Notes: generated by a model from the letters alone, not told the origin. Counted from the stretch's first letter, positions 23,714 to 36,400 are shown. The stretch: 64,000 nt of DNA from Cylicocyclus nassatus (GCA_958299035.1 CATQJL010000316.1:32119441-32183440); one strand, 5' to 3'. Numbers and translations: made by a program.

Positions 23714-25060
23714 CTGGAAGCTCTTGATGAGGAGAATCTAACCTATGAAGTCGCAACATGATTCATGCAGTTCTGAAGAAGTTATGAGCTGTTGAAATTT
23801 GAAAAGCGCTTTTTTACCTGCTTTTTCAAGACTTTGGATCTCGGAGGTGTTTAAGTGGATCGGAACGGCTAAGATATATCCTGATAAAGCAAACCTTATT
23901 CTATAAAACCTGTGAGGTCGCAACATCACACACTTTCACATTCAAGATTTATATGAGTTTAACTGTTAACTGTCAAAAAAAAACACGCAAAATGGCGTAA
24001 ATTTTTAGAATTCTGGTTTTCAACGACTGTCTCTCAAATCGACTCAATTCCTTCACTATCTGGTAGAGCACCATTTACTCTTTAAAACCTATGAAGTCGC
24101 AACTGCTGACATCTTCAAACAAGAGATTTATAACAGTGGAAATTCATGATTTTTCACTATTTAATTATTCAAAATTCTGGTTCTCGGCCGTTACTGCCTG
24201 GATCGATCTACTTTCTTTGCTGTACGTTATAACAAAATTTGGTTAATAAAATCCGTACAGTTTCGCTAAGTTTTACTTCCAAATACACCATTTACTGAAC
24301 ACGTTTATTTTGAATATATATGCCGCCGTATACATAAATACAGGGTGTCCCAAAAGTAAGTACACACTTTTGAATCATTAATATCTCTCTTCCCATTGTG
24401 TCTTTTCCCGCCGTTCAAGTGACATTCTGTAGAGGAGGCTTCAACTTAGATTTTCAATATCGAGCGAATCAAGGACCGGTCTTCGTCACTGTAGGATTAC
24501 TGTAGGATTCGACAAGGATTTTAGGTCATTGGAAGCTATATTCTGCTTCGGAACAAACCAAACAAGCCAAAAACTCTTATACTGTGATAATGGAGGCCGT
24601 TGATTTCGAATATGAAGTTTTCAATATACTGTTATGCTTCTTTCCAAAGTTGTCCCAGGTAAACCGTAATGACCGAATTCCCAGTATTTGTCAGAAATGT
24701 AATTACACCGTCAAAAAACCGAAAACACTCGTAAAAAGTTGTTAGGTGAAATCAGCATGCGCGAAAACCATAGTACACGATTCTTCAGATTTTTTGGGAA
24801 AAATTTTGTTAGGTGGTATATTTCACGATTGTTTCACGTGCTGAAAGTTCTTACCGTAATCCTACAGTAACAAAGAGCGATCGGTGATTCGCTCGCCACA
24901 GTAAATCTAAGTTAAAGCCTCCTCTATTGAATGGTACTTGAATGGCAAAAAAAGACCCATTGGGAAGAGAGATATTGACGATTAAAAAGTACTTACTTTT
25001 GGGACGCCCTGTATATGCTTTCAATAATCTTTTTTGCGTTTGTTTTGCTTATTTTCCTTC
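23714..25060 (+). repeat. Dispersed repeat R1, copy 2 (interrupted)
   Basis: Matches 1039-1545. The match runs to 24,340 and resumes at 25,014 after the nested element. The following ~115 bases carry a short R3 copy (GAAGGTGGT twice). Confidence 0.75.
24341..25011. mobile_element. 671-bp Tc1/mariner-type MITE nested in R1
   Basis: TIRs CAGGG(T/C)GTCCCAAAAGTAAG are mirrored at the right end and bounded by TA (24,339-24,340 and 25,012-25,013). The arms show extended complementarity (GAGGAGGCTT..AACTTAGATTT with its complement near 24,905-24,930). The uninterrupted target is the R1 copy near 1,472. Confidence 0.9.
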
Positions 25061-25175
25061 TTTATCGTCCAGCGAAAAATTTTTTTATTCCAAAAATGAA
25101 GGTGGTCACCCTGTACCAGCTCAAAAGTGAAGGTGGGGGAGAGAATCGGCTCCCACTATCGCACCTCTGCTCACA

Positions 25176-25845
25176 GCATGTCATTTTTTCCAACCCATGG
25201 TTTTTACCCATGTTCATTTATAAAATCGTACAGATTTTACTGCGGACTTTGCGGCCGGAGGAGCATAAAACGCTCATGCAAGAAGGCATCATCTCAGCAT
25301 CCAGTTCAGTCAGTTCCATTGTCCAAATAGTATCATACGTGAGCAAAAAAACCTTTCGACTAAAGACGAAAACCAAGAATAAGCGATTTTTGGAAGTGGC
25401 GTGCGTGCCGCGCGGTCGTCACGATTTTCAATGCCCTATACCTTATAGGTTTTTCCTAATTTTCAGTTCAGAAACCATAATTTCTGCTTTTTCGCGCTCC
25501 ATGCTTACGCAGAATGAAGTTGCTATTTTGAAGCGATAGATGCTCACGATGCTTGACAACACTAGTCCAATCATGAATCCCTCTTGTAAGCTTCGAATTC
25601 TGAAAACTTGTCAGTGTTCGGAGCGCTTGTGTATCTTACAACTTCGCAAAATTGGATACTTTTGAAAAAAAATAATTTGCAAAATACTAAAGAGCTAGTA
25701 GAAGAGACACAATTCATTGCATTGCATTTTGTACGCCATTTCCAGATGTTACCAAAGCAATTCCAGAAGTGTGAAATAAAAGTCCTAAAATTAGCTATAT
25801 ATGGGCAGAAAAATCTATGGTTCAAAACTTTGGCAATTTTTTGTA
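25176..25845. other. Unassigned intergenic DNA
   Basis: Open stretches exist but start in repeat R1/R3 and have no recognisable domains. Confidence 0.35.
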
Positions 25846-26779
25846 CAGGGTGCGGAAAAAGTCTGGCAGCCTAGTACTTCTTCATACAAAACGAGAAGGG
25901 AGGTACCTAGAAACGAAAAACTTGGCGCACACATAATTCGAACCATTGCAGATACAGCCCAGTTCTTAAATTGCAAAACTGCCTCTTTTGGCTTCCACGC
26001 AGGACTACAAAATCTTGGCAAGTCCACCTGCCATGGCACGCAGGTAGTCGTAATGGAATTCGCCTCACGCCTTCACAATAACTGCTTCTTTTATCTTGGC
26101 AAATGTGCAGCACGATAGAGCAAGCTTTTATCTACAACATACTTTCAAAAGAATTTTTTGCATTGCTTAGGAATAAAAATATTGGATTTTCATTAGAAGC
26201 ACGTGTACGCCGCATACCGGAATTTTGGCTACAATTGCGCGAATGAAAACTCAAAAATATCGTTTAAAAAGTATAAAAAGTGTTCCCACGACCGAATTTC
26301 AATAGATTCTAATTTAGAAGACGTATGCAATAAATACAGCCTTGGTTCCATTGCCTGTTGAGCATTATATAGCTTATAAATTTGTTCTTAGGACGGATTT
26401 CCACTGGCACGTAGGTAACATTCGCAAACTTTTATTTTCCGTTCATGCAAGAACAGCTCCTGGCAAAAGCAACCTAGGATACAATAGCGCAAAGCCTCTT
26501 CTATGTTGTGTGCAACGAAGTTTCGCTAAATATTTACAGCATCTCTAGTTACAGCAAAAATTGTAAATACCAAAAAATCTGGTCTTTTCGCTTTGCAAAA
26601 GTACTAGTTTGGTAATTTCCATTCTTACAAAAACATATGGCAGCCATTTCCAGCCAAATAAAGTGTAATCTGTAGAGGATGACCGCAGCATCATGTGACA
26701 TAAAACTGAAATTAAAACCATCAGTATCTTTGTAATTGCGTACTGCAAAGTTAAGCTCCCAGACTTTTGCTGCACCCTG
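25846..26779. mobile_element. 934-bp Tc1/mariner-type element
   Basis: The ends CAGGGTGCGGAAAAAGTCTGG and the complement of CCAGACTTTTGCTGCACCCTG are imperfect TIRs, with TA at 25,844-25,845 and 26,780-26,781. Open frames inside carry no DDE/D transposase motif that I can see. Confidence 0.8.
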
Positions 26780-26951
26780 TACAATCATAAGAAGACTAAA
26801 AATAAAAACATCACTGCTAGAAAGGGAAAGAAATTCTGCATCAGAAGTATATGAAGTGTCTATCGTTACCTTGAGTGACTTGAAAATAGGTCTGCAAATA
26901 CGGCAGGAACTTTCGAACTTGCGTGGTAGCTTAATATATGCAGTCAAACTA

Positions 26952-27450
26952 TTAGGTCGTCCCGAAAGTTCTTTAGCACCAAATTCAAAAATTCATAACT
27001 AGTTGAACTCTCAGCGAATTTACAAGATCTAAATTCCATATAAGAGAGAAACTCATGCTCTTTACTTATGTCCCAAAACGGTTCGTTAATGTGTAGAAAA
27101 GAGATAGAAGCTTGAAACCAAAATCACTCAAAATTTGAATTTTTCGTGTAGGTGGCATTTTTTGGGGTAATCATAACTTTTCACAGAGACGCTCAATCAG
27201 CGCAAACTTTGCACTGTTAGATGACTGCTCCGATTTTTTATGACCCTACACGAAAAATTCAAATTTTGAGTGATTTTGGTTTTGAGCATCTATCTCCTTC
27301 ATTTGTACACATTGACCAACAGTTCAAGTACATTTGCAAAGAGCATGAGTTCCTCTCTTATGCAAAATTTAGATCTTGCGGATTCGTTGAGAATTCAACA
27401 AGTTATGTATTTTTGAATTTGGTGCGAAAGAACTTTTGGGAAGACCCAAA
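26952..27450. mobile_element. ~500-bp palindromic mariner-type MITE
   Basis: The left end TTAGGTCGTCCCGAAAGTTC is mirrored by GAACTTTTGGGAAGACCCAAA. Arm complementarity includes GAGCATGAGTTCCTCTCTTA with its partner near 27,040-27,060. The right end is mutated, so its TA duplication is unclear. Confidence 0.75.
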
Positions 27451-27517
27451 TTATGCAGTGTGTGCGCCTGCCACTTCATAAGAAATCCTTGCGCTATCAC
27501 AACTCTCTATAGTTGGG

Positions 27518-27929
27518 ACCGAATATTCGTATTCAAATAATTTATTCGATATATCGACTATTTGAATATTCGAATTCGAATATTCGAAAAAGTCCGATTA
27601 TTCGATTATTCGAATAGTCGAATAAATGAAAAAAGTCTTTATTCGAATAATTTGTTCATTTGACGGTCCCGAAAAATAACTAATTCAAATATTCGAATAT
27701 TCGAGGATTTTGAAAAGGCAGTTATTCAAATATTCGATTATTCGAAAAGTTTTGAGATTCGTTGTTCGAATATTCGAATATTCGACAATTGTGCTTGAAT
27801 ATCGAATACGCACGAATATTCGAATATTGTTTTCGAATTTTCTTGAATATCGAATATTGCACACGAATATCCGAATATTGTTCTCGAATTTTCGATAATA
27901 TCCGGTTATTCACTAATTCGAGTAGTCGA
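27518..27929. repeat. TTCGAATA-rich satellite, left part (split by LTR element)
   Basis: Continues at 40,003-40,170 once the LTR element is ignored, collinear with 21,236-21,800. Confidence 0.85.
27925..27929. repeat. 5-bp target-site duplication (left)
   Basis: GTCGA immediately before the 5' LTR TG. The same five bases follow the 3' LTR at 40,003-40,007, and a single copy is present in the empty-site paralog at 21,613-21,617. Confidence 0.93.
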
Positions 27930-28233
27930 TGTAAAGGATGGTTACTCTCCGAAGCACTTATATGCAACACGCCTATATTTACACAGGGCAATTGGAATCA
28001 AAATGCCAGTAGCTTTTAGGACAGGGTCACTTGAGGAGACGCGAAAGAACTTTCGAGAATCTTTAATGCGAAATAAAAATCAAGAAGTAACAAGTTCGGA
28101 ATAATCAGCAGCATGATGGAACCGGTCGAGATGGAAACATGGAAGTACTCTTATGTGTTTTTCATTAGCTCTTTCACTTTATTGCGGCTATTATCCAATA
28201 TTGATAATTGCTAGGAATATCAGTAAGGAATAG

Positions 28234-28240
28234 TATAAAT
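28234..28240 (+). promoter_or_regulatory. LTR TATA box
   Basis: TATAAAT followed by ATGTGAG, about 220 bases before the LTR poly(A) signal. The equivalent in the 3' LTR is 39,654-39,660. Confidence 0.6.
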
Positions 28241-28456
28241 ATGTGAGCTCAAGTCTGTAAGGTATCGGGCCTCATGCCGTCGTCATAGGTTGTTCATCTT
28301 TTGTCGCGGTGCTTCCCTCTTTTTTTTCTACCATCCATACCATAATTCTCTCACTAGTTATGTAGTGATATACTTTCTCCAATATAGTGATTTCCTATCT
28401 AGGTAGTAATTCGGCTTACTGCCCTTTTGTGTGTCCTGGTTATTCATGGAATTTGT

Positions 28457-28462
28457 AATAAA
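28457..28462 (+). terminator. LTR poly(A) signal
   Basis: AATAAA followed by a GT-rich stretch (CTTGGTTGGGG), as expected at an R/U5 border. The copy acting on the element's own transcript is 39,877-39,882. Confidence 0.6.
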
Positions 28463-28582
28463 CTTGGTTGGGGAAAGTCTTCCGGTTTTTTGGGGCACCA
28501 ACTCAAAAACATTATAGTCAACATAATACAACCTATTAGCCCAGGTCGTTACTAAGCCTACGGAGCTAGCCGGTGCCCTACA

Positions 28583-28600
28583 TGGAGGTTCCGGCTGCGG
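28583..28600 (+). promoter_or_regulatory. Putative primer-binding site
   Basis: TGGAGGTTCCGGCTGCGG abuts the LTR and begins with TGG, complementary to a tRNA CCA end. The first ten bases would pair with the ...GGAACCTCCA end that I recall for eukaryotic tRNA-Gln; the rest does not clearly fit, so the tRNA is not assigned. Confidence 0.55.
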
Positions 28601-29201
28601 ACAAAAAAAAAGCGTTACTAATATTAGATTGATGCAAAATTAAAGAGCGTTTTTCTGGGACTCATGCATACTTAGTCATATTTTTGATGTTGGTGAAACT
28701 AAGATGTCGACGCCTCAACATGGATAATCATTGTAGTCATTCCACAACCCATATTCCTCCTTGGTAGAATGCAATCGTTAAAGCTTTGCTCATATCTGTA
28801 AGCTTGAGGATAGGACCTACTGGAAAAATGCCGGGAAAATTGATATTTCTGAATTTGGATTTTTCCCTTTTTCTCCAGTTTTCTCCAAGTCCTTTCTATA
28901 TTTATTTGTATTATTAGTATGTGGCTACAAGATAGGCATCTTATAGATTATAATAATAGAATGTGAACTGAGTTGCGTTTTGTCAAAAAAAAAAACGACT
29001 CCAAAAAAAAAAACTTTTCCCGCTCTTCAATTCATATTTTTCTGTTTATTCGAGACAAGAGTAAAAATCATGTCCGCTGTATTACGAAATGTTCGATCAT
29101 CTGATGGCCTTTACCGCATTTCAAATTGTAGGTTGCATAGGAAGTTATAGCGAGTTGAATCAAAACTTTGAAAATTTAGTATATAAATACTTGAATTTCA
29201 G
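28601..29201 (+). promoter_or_regulatory. Element leader with splice donor and acceptor
   Basis: A non-coding leader. A donor-like CT|GTAAGC lies at 28,798 and a strong acceptor TTGAATTTCAG ends at 29,201, one base before the ATG of the zinc-finger ORF. Splicing, or nematode spliced-leader addition, at this acceptor would put that ATG first in the message. Confidence 0.5.
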
Positions 29202-29202
29202 A

Positions 29203-29841
29203 ATGGCATATAATTTTGGTGATATTGAATTCCTATGCGATCTTTTCAATGTCCTCAGGGACGAAATGCCTATAGTGCCCGAACAGCCTTCAAGACAATG
29301 GAAAGAAGACCAAGAGAAGCTTATGGCGGTACCGCCACCACAAAGCCACGCCTTGCGCCCTTTTGTGTCCATGTACCGATTGTCAACAATATTAGAAGAA
29401 TATTACTCTCGACCACTGAGGTTCATTAGAACCGATGATATCAAGAAAATCTGTACTCGTGCCTTGTCGCTGGCCATTGCCGCATTCAATGGTAGTTGCG
29501 GCGAATATATCCCGAATCACCAATCCTTCCAACTGAGTTCGAAAACCGCTAAGGAATATAAATTCCCTTGCCAACGTTGCCCCAGAAATCAGGTTCATAA
29601 CGTGCAAAAGCACCTATTTTACAAGCATGGATTTACAATTCGTGCCGTCAACGCACCTCTTTTGGATTCCTCTGCGAATGTACCGTTTCCCCTCGTGCTG
29701 CACATAGAGCAGGTATGGCTAATATTCGGACGACTACCAAAAGCTATTCTACGATCGCCCCGCGAGCTAGGCAGAGAATCCAAGCAGGAACCGGACGAGC
29801 CTGATACTTGGAGACCATCGACGTCGAGACCGATGTTTTAA
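29203..29841 (+). CDS. Accessory single-zinc-finger ORF of the LTR element
   Basis: A 212-residue frame between the leader and the polyprotein. I chose the ATG at 29,203 because a TTTCAG acceptor ends two bases before it; the frame is open a further 38 codons upstream but without splice context. It has one CX2CX10HX4H finger (C123, C126, H137, H142), a helical N-terminal half rich in charged residues, a hydrophobic patch around residues 165-180, and a Pro/Ser/Arg-rich tail. There is no signal peptide. The family is not recognised. Its place upstream of gag, inside a young element with an otherwise intact frame, suggests a true accessory gene (nucleic-acid binding or regulatory by inference only). 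A perfect donor-like CAG|GTATGG inside it (near 29,711) could splice it onto other exons, so the C-terminus is uncertain. Confidence 0.7.
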   Translation: MAYNFGDIEFLCDLFNVLRDEMPIVPEQPSRQWKEDQEKLMAVPPPQSHALRPFVSMYRLSTILEEYYSRPLRFIRTDDIKKICTRALSLAIAAFNGSCGEYIPNHQSFQLSSKTAKEYKFPCQRCPRNQVHNVQKHLFYKHGFTIRAVNAPLLDSSANVPFPLVLHIEQVWLIFGRLPKAILRSPRELGRESKQEPDEPDTWRPSTSRPMF

Positions 29842-30480
29842 TTTAGGACTTTGTTCTCACATTTAGTAGTTTTGTACTTTGTTAGTAAATTGAATACATT
29901 TTATAGATTGCTTTTGTTTGTACTTATAGCCTCTATAAATTAAGACTCACACGATACAACCAACATGAGAATTGTTCATACTTTGAGAAGTTCCTCCGGT
30001 TCCAAGCTTTCGAATTTGTTCAAGTTTCAAAAAAAAAATATAGATTCCTTCCTCTTCATCGATATGCTTCAGCGTTGCAAAGCGAAATAGACCGCCAAAA
30101 AAAAAATTTTTTTGAAATTCCTCACATAATTTTGCTCACTCGTAAAGCGTTACCATTGTCTGAACTCTTCGCATTAGACTTAAATTGAAAGTTCTGTTAT
30201 CTCGGCTGCTCTAACCAACTTATGCAGTGCATATTAGCATTTATGAATTAGGACGTAGATACAGTTACTATAATTCCATAAACATGTTGTTCTTGATTCT
30301 GGGAATTTAGGAAGAGTCGAGCACCGGCAACACGACGCGTCACTTACCTTCTCCCCATAATATTTGATTTTAGAACGATTCGTGTCCAACACGCCGTCAC
30401 CAATCACAGAACGACTACTGCGACGTCAGCGCAGAGAGGAACAAAGAGAGCTAATTATCGAATCTAAGCGACGCAAAGCC
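29842..30480 (+). other. Gap before polyprotein, with acceptor at 30,373
   Basis: Non-coding, with two A-rich runs. TTTGATTTTAG ends at 30,373, and the first ATG after it is the polyprotein start at 30,481. The frame is open from the acceptor, so a spliced upstream exon could add about 36 residues. Confidence 0.5.
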
Positions 30481-33400
30481 ATGCCAGAGGAGAAGAAGCC
30501 GACATCAATTCCTTCCGATCAGCAGCCATCGACCCTTAGTGATGAAGAGCTCCAAGAGCAACTTTATAAAGCCTTTAAAATGTTGGGTAACAGAATGGAT
30601 AAGTTTTCTGGCTCGGAAGACAAAACATTTGAGGAATTCCTGGACGAATACAAGGATTTGACGCATCAATTTGCTATCCCCAATGTGATTGCGAAAAGAC
30701 TCTTGCCGGTCTATTTGACAGGAGGAGCTAAACTTAAATATCAACAGATTCCGAATCACGACACACTGCCATGGAAGGAATTAGTAACCGAATTGGCCAA
30801 GCGGATGAAGAATGCGTCATTGCTTAGCAACATCCGAGACGAGTTACACCATATGACGCAAGGGAAAGATACAGTAGGAGAGTTCGCCAAGAAAATCTAT
30901 AGCAAAACCAAAATCGCATTTCAAGGTCAGGGAGAACCAATTGTCAAACAAATGGCCATTGACTTCTTTATCAAAGGCCTTAACCCCGAAATCAGGAAGG
31001 CGATCAGAAGGTTACCGAATACTGATGAATTTGAAGACATAGTATCCAGTGCAGAGAAGGAGCATCGCATCCTGGAGCAGGAAAGAAGAGAAGATAGGGA
31101 TACCCTCCAGGCTGTCAATGCACTTCTCACAGATGAAAAGATCAACCGACTGGAACAACGACTAAACCAGATGAAAATAGCACCGCAAGGGAAGCCAACT
31201 ACTAGTCAGTACAAAAACAAACAAGGACAGAGGATGATGCGATCACCCATAAAACCTTTTTTTAATCAGCGTGGCCATTATTTCAGACGACCTCCATTCC
31301 TCCAACGCCAACGCCCTTTGACTTTCACTAATCGTACGACATTCAATGGTCGAGCGAACGTATTAGGGCAAAGGACGAGGAGCTGTAATTGTGGGACATG
31401 CCCGCATTGCCCACGGAATTCATCATTTGGCGATTCAACATTTCAACAACAGTCAAATAGCTTCGCGAGAAGTATGAACGCTTATACCCCAGGAGCGCAC
31501 TTGTTATGTATAATGACATTGGTTATGTGCAGCGGCATAATGGCGGAGTACCAGATATGCGGTACAAACCCGTACTCAAATGTCTTTTCACTTCCAGAAA
31601 CAATCGACTGTACAACGCCGGCAAATGCTTCCATGTTACGAACTACAATACAACTATTCACGGAAAACTCCACTCCTCTGTGGTATAACGCAACGAAATG
31701 TTACAGAGACGCTATTGAGGTATCCATTAGCAGTTTCCTCCGTATTCGTATAACGACGACCATACTGCGACGACGACGTGTATCGATCCCACAGGAGTTA
31801 TGTGCAACGGCCAGGAAAACAGGAAAGATTCACGACCATGAGCTCGTCTTGCAATCGGAGGGACTGCGAAGTACGAAGGAAATCGAGGACGATGATGTAG
31901 TAATACCACTGTGGGGAACAAGGAACTATCTTCGCAGTATATATACACTTGAGGAAGGGCAAATTGCCACCTATGACGGATACCACATTATTAGTTCCTT
32001 GGGAGATACTCAAGACTGTGCTTATACTCAAGGATTTTGTCTTACTCAGGAGTATACGATCGTTTGGGAAGTAGCGGAAGTCACCCCGTCATGTAGGTTC
32101 GAATACGTCGGAGCTTTCGAAGCTTTTATCACTTTAAAGTACATAGTCTTGCCTTACCCGGACCTCGTATTTCAATTTTCTGAGGATAGTTTGCTACATG
32201 AACAACTGACGAAGCACTGTCGACTGGGTACCAGTTATCTCACAACATCAAATCACGTTGTTACCTTTCCCGATATTCCTCAAAAAATCACAATTCAGGA
32301 CTACGTATCACGCGCTGTCCATCAACGAAGGATAAGACGGACTACACGGTACCTCAAGGATAGGCAAGGCAATTCTTTCCCATTCGAAATTGTACCTATG
32401 GAACCCACACTCTTGATAAGACGGCTATTTAGAGTCAAGCAACTTAGGCGAATCCCTGCATTCAATACACAACCTATAACATGGTGGAAGATTCTTGCCG
32501 AAATGGACCGCTGGAATATTACCAACAGCGATCTCAACAGAGCAGCGCGACTTTATAAATTCGACGATCCACGCCATCTTGTACTACGCACAATACGGTA
32601 CGGCGAATATCGCATGAAACAACTACATCTATTTGCAGAGATTGCGAAGAAAGAATCACCGAATTATGCAGTGAATAACATTCGTAGGGATCTAGAATCC
32701 GGAATTTCGATGATTTTTGATGACTACTTGGAAAAGGAGTCCGGACAATTTGCCATCAATTTACCAGGATCATTGGACGCAGACTGGAAATCTAGACTCC
32801 CTTATATTGATAGCTCCATCAAAATTATAATTCCTTCTACAACTACAACCCGCCCCACAACCACAACTACGTCTACAACTACAACCCGCCCCACAACCAC
32901 AACTACGTCTACAACTACAACCCGCCCCACAACCACAACTACGTCTACAACTACAACCCGCCCCACAACCACAACTACGTCTACAACTACAACCCGCCCC
33001 ACAACCACAACTACGTCTACAACTACAACCCGCCCCACAACCACAACTACGTCTACAACTACAACCCGCCCCACAACCACAACTACGTCTACAACTACAA
33101 CCCGCCCCACAACCACAACCCCGTCAAGAATCATAACGACTCCTTTAACTACAACTCCTACAACAACATTCACGACTACAGCCTCTACATCCGCAACTAC
33201 GATGACATCCACAACTCCAATCCAGCTTAGAATCACACGATTTACAACCACGACCTCGAGGACGACAACAAGCAGAACAACAAGGAAGCCACTAACAACT
33301 GAAAAGTCTAGCAGTCCGACCACCAAACCTTTTATAAAAGGTACTTCTCTTAATATAACCATTGGAATTGTCACAACGACAAAATTGCCTCAATTATCGA

Positions 33401-36400
33401 GTACGATAACACCGAAGAAATATCAACATATCCATGTATCTTCAACAGCACCATCAACAACTACTTCTTTTATCACTTCGCCTACAGTGACGGAAGTGTA
33501 TTATCATACACCTTTGCCTACTCTACAAATGATAACACGATCCGAAACCTCAACTCCAACTCCTTACCCGCAAGAAATCTTGACAAGAACAACGAGATTT
33601 GTTTCTATGGATTGGACTATACCAGTCGTAGACTCAGTATTATCCACTGTCTCAGTGATGGATTCGGTATTATCCTCGATTATACCTACTACGACGATGG
33701 TTATACCAACAACGGCGAAGAAGATAGACGTTTCAACAACACCAGAAGCTGTGACCTTCACTAATATTCGATCAATGCTTTCGACGCAATCACCCAATAC
33801 GGAAAGCATATCTCCACAAAATTTTGCTGCGCGACGTCAGTTCAACAACATTTGCGCTAAACAGTTCCTAGGAGCGCAGCGCATACGTGCTCTGAGCGCT
33901 GTGGATCCCACATGGGCTGCTAGGATTTTATTAGGAAGAACTGACATCACGGCCGCCCGGACTGCTGACCATCTCCTGATCACAAAATGTCGTCAAGTGA
34001 CGCCTACATTTGTTTACAACAACCATACGGTTGATGGGACGTGTTACACGCTGACGCCAGTTATGATTGATAATAACCTATGGTTTCACGTACCCGGAAC
34101 ACGTGATTTGATACGGACATCGAGTACCATCGCATGCCCCTATCCGCTACCAAAACGCTTCAACGTAACGCAGAAACTAATATTACCAAATACTGTTATC
34201 AATGGTGATAAGAGACCTTTTCTTTTTGAAGCCCCACCTACTTTTTATCAACTGCTTGACAGCTATGCTCCGTCGATTATCCCATATATGGAAGCGATAA
34301 AACAAGAACAAGCTGAGATGGCCCTGCGGCTTCAAAAAAGGGGAATCATAGATCAGGCATTTGCACGAATACGAAACACCGGTGCGTCCTTAGGCCATTC
34401 TTTATCGTCACTCTACGAATCAACGACTAAAAAGCTTTCGGCTGGTGTAGAGGATATCAAATGGTCAGTTTTATACATTGTACTCTGGATTGCAGTACCT
34501 CTCGTCATCGTCTTGCTTTGCGCTGCTGCATGCATAATCTATGTGAAGCTCTTCTTCATCAGGCGTGCAACATCAACGGCCGCATCAGCAATGTTTGATA
34601 TCGCTAGGAATTTTACCCCTAAGGGAAAAAACCGAAGACAGACACGCGCGGTAAACGTGCTGATGGTAGATATGTCACGAAACGTAGCCGAAGAAGAGCC
34701 ACTCTATGTACCTCGAATCTACACGGTTGGAATGGAAGCAACGCAACATCTACCTTACCTAGAGGTTAGGATTGGAGATAACAATGTGACAGCGCTACTT
34801 GACAGCGGAGCGACCATATCATATATAAGAATGTCAACCCTTTCTTTACTTCGAGATAAAGGACCACTTGAAGAAGTACCGAAAATGGCAACAACCGCGA
34901 ACGGCACAATGATACAACTCGTGGGCTCAATTTGTCTCCCAGTACAAATAGGAACACACGTGATCTATCATCGCTTCTACGTAGCGGCAGAGAAAGACTG
35001 CCCAGTCCCACTTCTTTTAGGATCCGATTTTATTCGAGCGTTAAACAAAGACGGACTCCTAGTTTCGTTTGATCTCTATCATAAAACGATACGAGTAGGA
35101 CCGGAAACGGTGGATATGGTCTCGGTTAATTACATCACGCTAGCAATAATACCATCATACGAGGTACGACTCACCAACGAAGTATTGCTACCGAAACGTA
35201 CCACCAATATGGTAGAAGCGTGTATTGAAGGACTCACCTGGCCGAGGTGTAGAGATTTCCTCATTGAGGACAACTGCAGGCCAATGAACGACATTTTTAT
35301 CATCGGTCGAGCTCTGGTTACTCCGAACACTGATGGAACCTGTTATATCAACGTCCTCAATCCATCCATGTCTCATATCACACTTCCTGGAAACCTCAAG
35401 ATAGCAGTGGCACACCCTGCATGTGCATCGGAAGTACGGGTACAGCAATTACAAATGCCACAATCTAACCTGCCCGGAGACCCTCCTTACCCTTCGGTTA
35501 CATATATCAAGGATTTCGCAACAGATGCACACGTCGACAATAACTTTCAAGCTCCACCAGAGGCAAATTGGGAAGCTCGGCTGCCCACATTCCCATTCCT
35601 ACCGTCTCAAGATTACGACATTGCTAAGGAAATCGATTTATCACAATCCAGTCTGACGGAGAATCAAAAGAATCAGCTACGAAACATCATTAGATATCAT
35701 GCCGATGCCTTCGTGGGACCAGATGGCCACCTTGGATGTTATAGAGGAAACATACGACATCGTATAGACCTTATTGAAAATGCGACGATACCAACAAGGA
35801 AGATTTACAGGGTGCCGCTAGAGAAGCGAGAGGAGATTGAGAAACAAATAACCCAAATGCTGAAGGATGGAATTATTAGAGAATCAACATCCCCTTTTTG
35901 TGCTCCTATCGTGTTGGTGAAGAAACGCGAAGCAAATGCTTGCGGCTTTACAATCGACTTCCGCGGCCTCAATGCCATCACAAAACCACAACAATCCATC
36001 CTCCCAAACATCCAAGATATCATCGATCTCTGTGCCAATCAGTGTCTTTACTCATCCCTTGATTTTCAGCAGGGATTTCATCAGATTCCGCTGGAGGCGG
36101 AGCATTGCGAAAGAACGGCATTTGCATGTTTTCTAGGAGCTTTCGAATACATTCGGATGCCTATGGGATTGAAAGGGGCCCCTGCTACCTTTCAAAGGGT
36201 CATGGATGATTTCAAGAAGTATTTAAAAGCAAGAGTTTTTATATACATTGACGATCTTATCATCACTTCAGCTAGCCCCGAAGAACACCTGGAAGATATT
36301 GACGAAGTTCTAGGGAAGATCGAAATCCTGGGAATGAAGCTGAAAGCATCTAAATGTGAGTTTGCAAAGGAAGAGATCAGGTTCCTAGGATTTATTTTGA

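Larger units (their letters stand above)
27930..28582 (+). repeat. 5' LTR (653 bp)
   Basis: Starts TGTAAAGGATGG and ends GCCCTACA. TATA box TATAAAT at 28,234-28,240 and AATAAA at 28,457-28,462 give a plausible U3-R-U5 layout. Identical to the 3' LTR except at 28,308. Confidence 0.95.

Noticed and set aside
25015..25539. 174-codon frame
   Set aside because: It begins in repeat R1/R3 and shows no motif.
29089..29202. 38-codon upstream extension of the zinc-finger ORF
   Set aside because: A strong TTTCAG acceptor lies directly before the internal ATG at 29,203, so the upstream part is probably leader or intron.
30364..30480. Upstream extension of the polyprotein to a TTG at 30,364
   Set aside because: The TTG lies before a splice acceptor (ending 30,373) and is not a likely start; the first ATG after the acceptor is 30,481.
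32802..33374. 190-codon minus-strand frame rich in Val/Asp repeats
   Set aside because: It is the complement of the Thr-rich minisatellite in the polyprotein; codon repetition alone keeps it open.
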